Shown: positions 4,902 to 5,620 of the stretch, piece by piece
Position numbering within the stretch: position 1 is the first letter of the stretch
Layout of the letters: each line of letters opens with the position of its first letter
Assembly (NCBI GenBank): GCA_937927265.1
Contig: CALBCO010000139.1
Coordinates: 1-5,620 of the forward strand
Direction: 5' to 3'
Length of the DNA stretch: 5,620 nucleotides
Source of the DNA: an uncultured Verrucomicrobiae bacterium
Lineage (GTDB): Bacteria > Verrucomicrobiota > Verrucomicrobiia > Palsa-1439
Program-made: the position numbers and the translations under genes
Notes under the pieces: model-generated
Seen by the model: the letters and a program-made list of their open reading frames with translations, nothing else
Databases searched by the model: none
Told to the model about the DNA's origin: nothing

Positions 4902-5620
4902 CACACGCCCGGTTCGGTACTTGGTGCGCGTCCCCAACTGGATCGGCGACAGTGTCATGGCCATGCCCGCCGTGCGGCGCTTGCGCGAGTTTGCTCCCTT
5001 CGCCCACATCACCATTGCTGGTCCCGCCAAGCTCCACGACCTCTGGCGGCACAACGCCCACGCCAACGAAGCCATCCCCTTCTCGCGCCATGTTGCCCCC
5101 GACCGGCTGCGCTCTGGGCAGTACGACGTCGCGATCATTTTTCCCAACTCCTTCCGTTCCGCGTGGGAATGTTGGCGCGCCGGCATCCCGCGCCGCGTCG
5201 GCTTTGCCGGTTACTGGCGCCGCGCCTTGCTCACCGATGTCGTCCCCGAACCGCCCGGCGAAAAGCCGGTCACCAAAACCGTCACCGTGGCCGGCCAGAC
5301 CTTCTCCATCAAACACCACCCCGTCGCCCGCCACCTCACCAAACGCTACCTCGACCTCGTCGGCCTTCTCGGCGCCAGCCGCGAACCTTGTCCGCCGCAT
5401 GTCTTTTTGGCCATGGAAGAACTGCCGCCGTTGCGCAAGTTTCTGAACGACACCGGCACCCCCTTCATCGGTCTGCACGCCGGCGCCGAATACGGCCCGG
5501 CCAAACGCTGGCCGGCGGCCCGGTTTGCCGAAGTCGCGGTTTGTGTCTCCCAACAACGCAACTGCCGGTTTCTCCTCTTTGGCGGCCCGGACGAAGTGGC
5601 CTTGGCCGGCGAAATCGAAG
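4873..5620 (+). CDS. waaF: LPS heptosyltransferase II-like, glycosyltransferase family 9 (3' end outside window)
   Basis: WaaF adds the second heptose to the LPS inner core from ADP-heptose, in the cytoplasm at the inner membrane. Visible are 249 codons, about 70% of a typical 350-residue protein. Residues 15-34 carry the N-terminal family signature around NWIGDSVMAMPAVRRLR. Further on are GPAKLHDLW (50-58), the YDVAIIFPNSFRSAWE stretch (84-99) ending the first Rossmann half, and GAEYGPAKRWPAARFAEV (204-221), the donor-site motif typical of heptosyltransferase II. LLFGGPDE follows (234-241). The ATG at 4873 is preferred over the TTG at 4921 because of its AAGGA and because it lies close to the expected N-terminus. 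It overlaps lpxK by 29 bases in another frame. The exact acceptor and sugar are inferred from the family; another GT9 core transferase is possible. Confidence 0.88.
   Translation, partial: MPSPESAIVNTRPVRYLVRVPNWIGDSVMAMPAVRRLREFAPFAHITIAGPAKLHDLWRHNAHANEAIPFSRHVAPDRLRSGQYDVAIIFPNSFRSAWECWRAGIPRRVGFAGYWRRALLTDVVPEPPGEKPVTKTVTVAGQTFSIKHHPVARHLTKRYLDLVGLLGASREPCPPHVFLAMEELPPLRKFLNDTGTPFIGLHAGAEYGPAKRWPAARFAEVAVCVSQQRNCRFLLFGGPDEVALAGEIE

Noticed and set aside
3885..5186. 433-codon open frame on the minus strand
   Set aside because: It lies antisense across lpxK and the start of waaF, both with clear family motifs. Its protein is compositionally odd with no recognisable motif. Long antisense frames are expected opposite GC-rich genes.

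Overview
The window reads left to right on the + strand. It looks like chromosomal DNA of a Gram-negative bacterium that makes lipid A and LPS. The best guess is Verrucomicrobiota (Limisphaerales/Pedosphaera-like). That guess rests on remembered family resemblance: the LpxK N-terminus, the ISKra4-type transposase, GC-rich third codon positions and the LPS gene set. No marker gene here proves the taxon.

Positions 1-783 hold the decayed right-hand part of an ISKra4-family transposase gene. It can be followed through at least three reading-frame changes, an internal deletion, an in-frame nonsense codon and the loss of two expected catalytic acidic residues, so it is a dead insertion-sequence relic. 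Positions 784-1111 carry no convincing gene. They hold a cluster of adjacent perfect palindromes (903-938), then an AT-rich promoter-like stretch (1054-1080) and a small hairpin whose 3' arm contains the ribosome binding site of the next gene.

Positions 1112-1528 encode a 138-residue secreted protein. It has a signal peptide, a compact Cys/His segment and a Gly/Pro/Asn-rich tail; its function is unknown.

Positions 1590-5620 form a compact co-directional cell-envelope cluster: a multi-pass O-antigen ligase/polymerase (Wzy_C type) fused to a C-terminal TPR region; a 59-residue very basic small protein (3507-3686); lpxK, the lipid A 4'-kinase (3741-4901); and the first 249 codons of a WaaF-like heptosyltransferase. 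The last gene overlaps lpxK by 29 bases and runs off the right edge. Together they would phosphorylate the lipid A precursor, add inner-core sugar and polymerise or ligate long glycan chains, all at the inner membrane.

No CRISPR array, tRNA, rRNA or complete mobile element was seen. The least explained items are the Cys/His secreted protein with its hairpin-masked ribosome binding site, and the 59-residue protein before lpxK.
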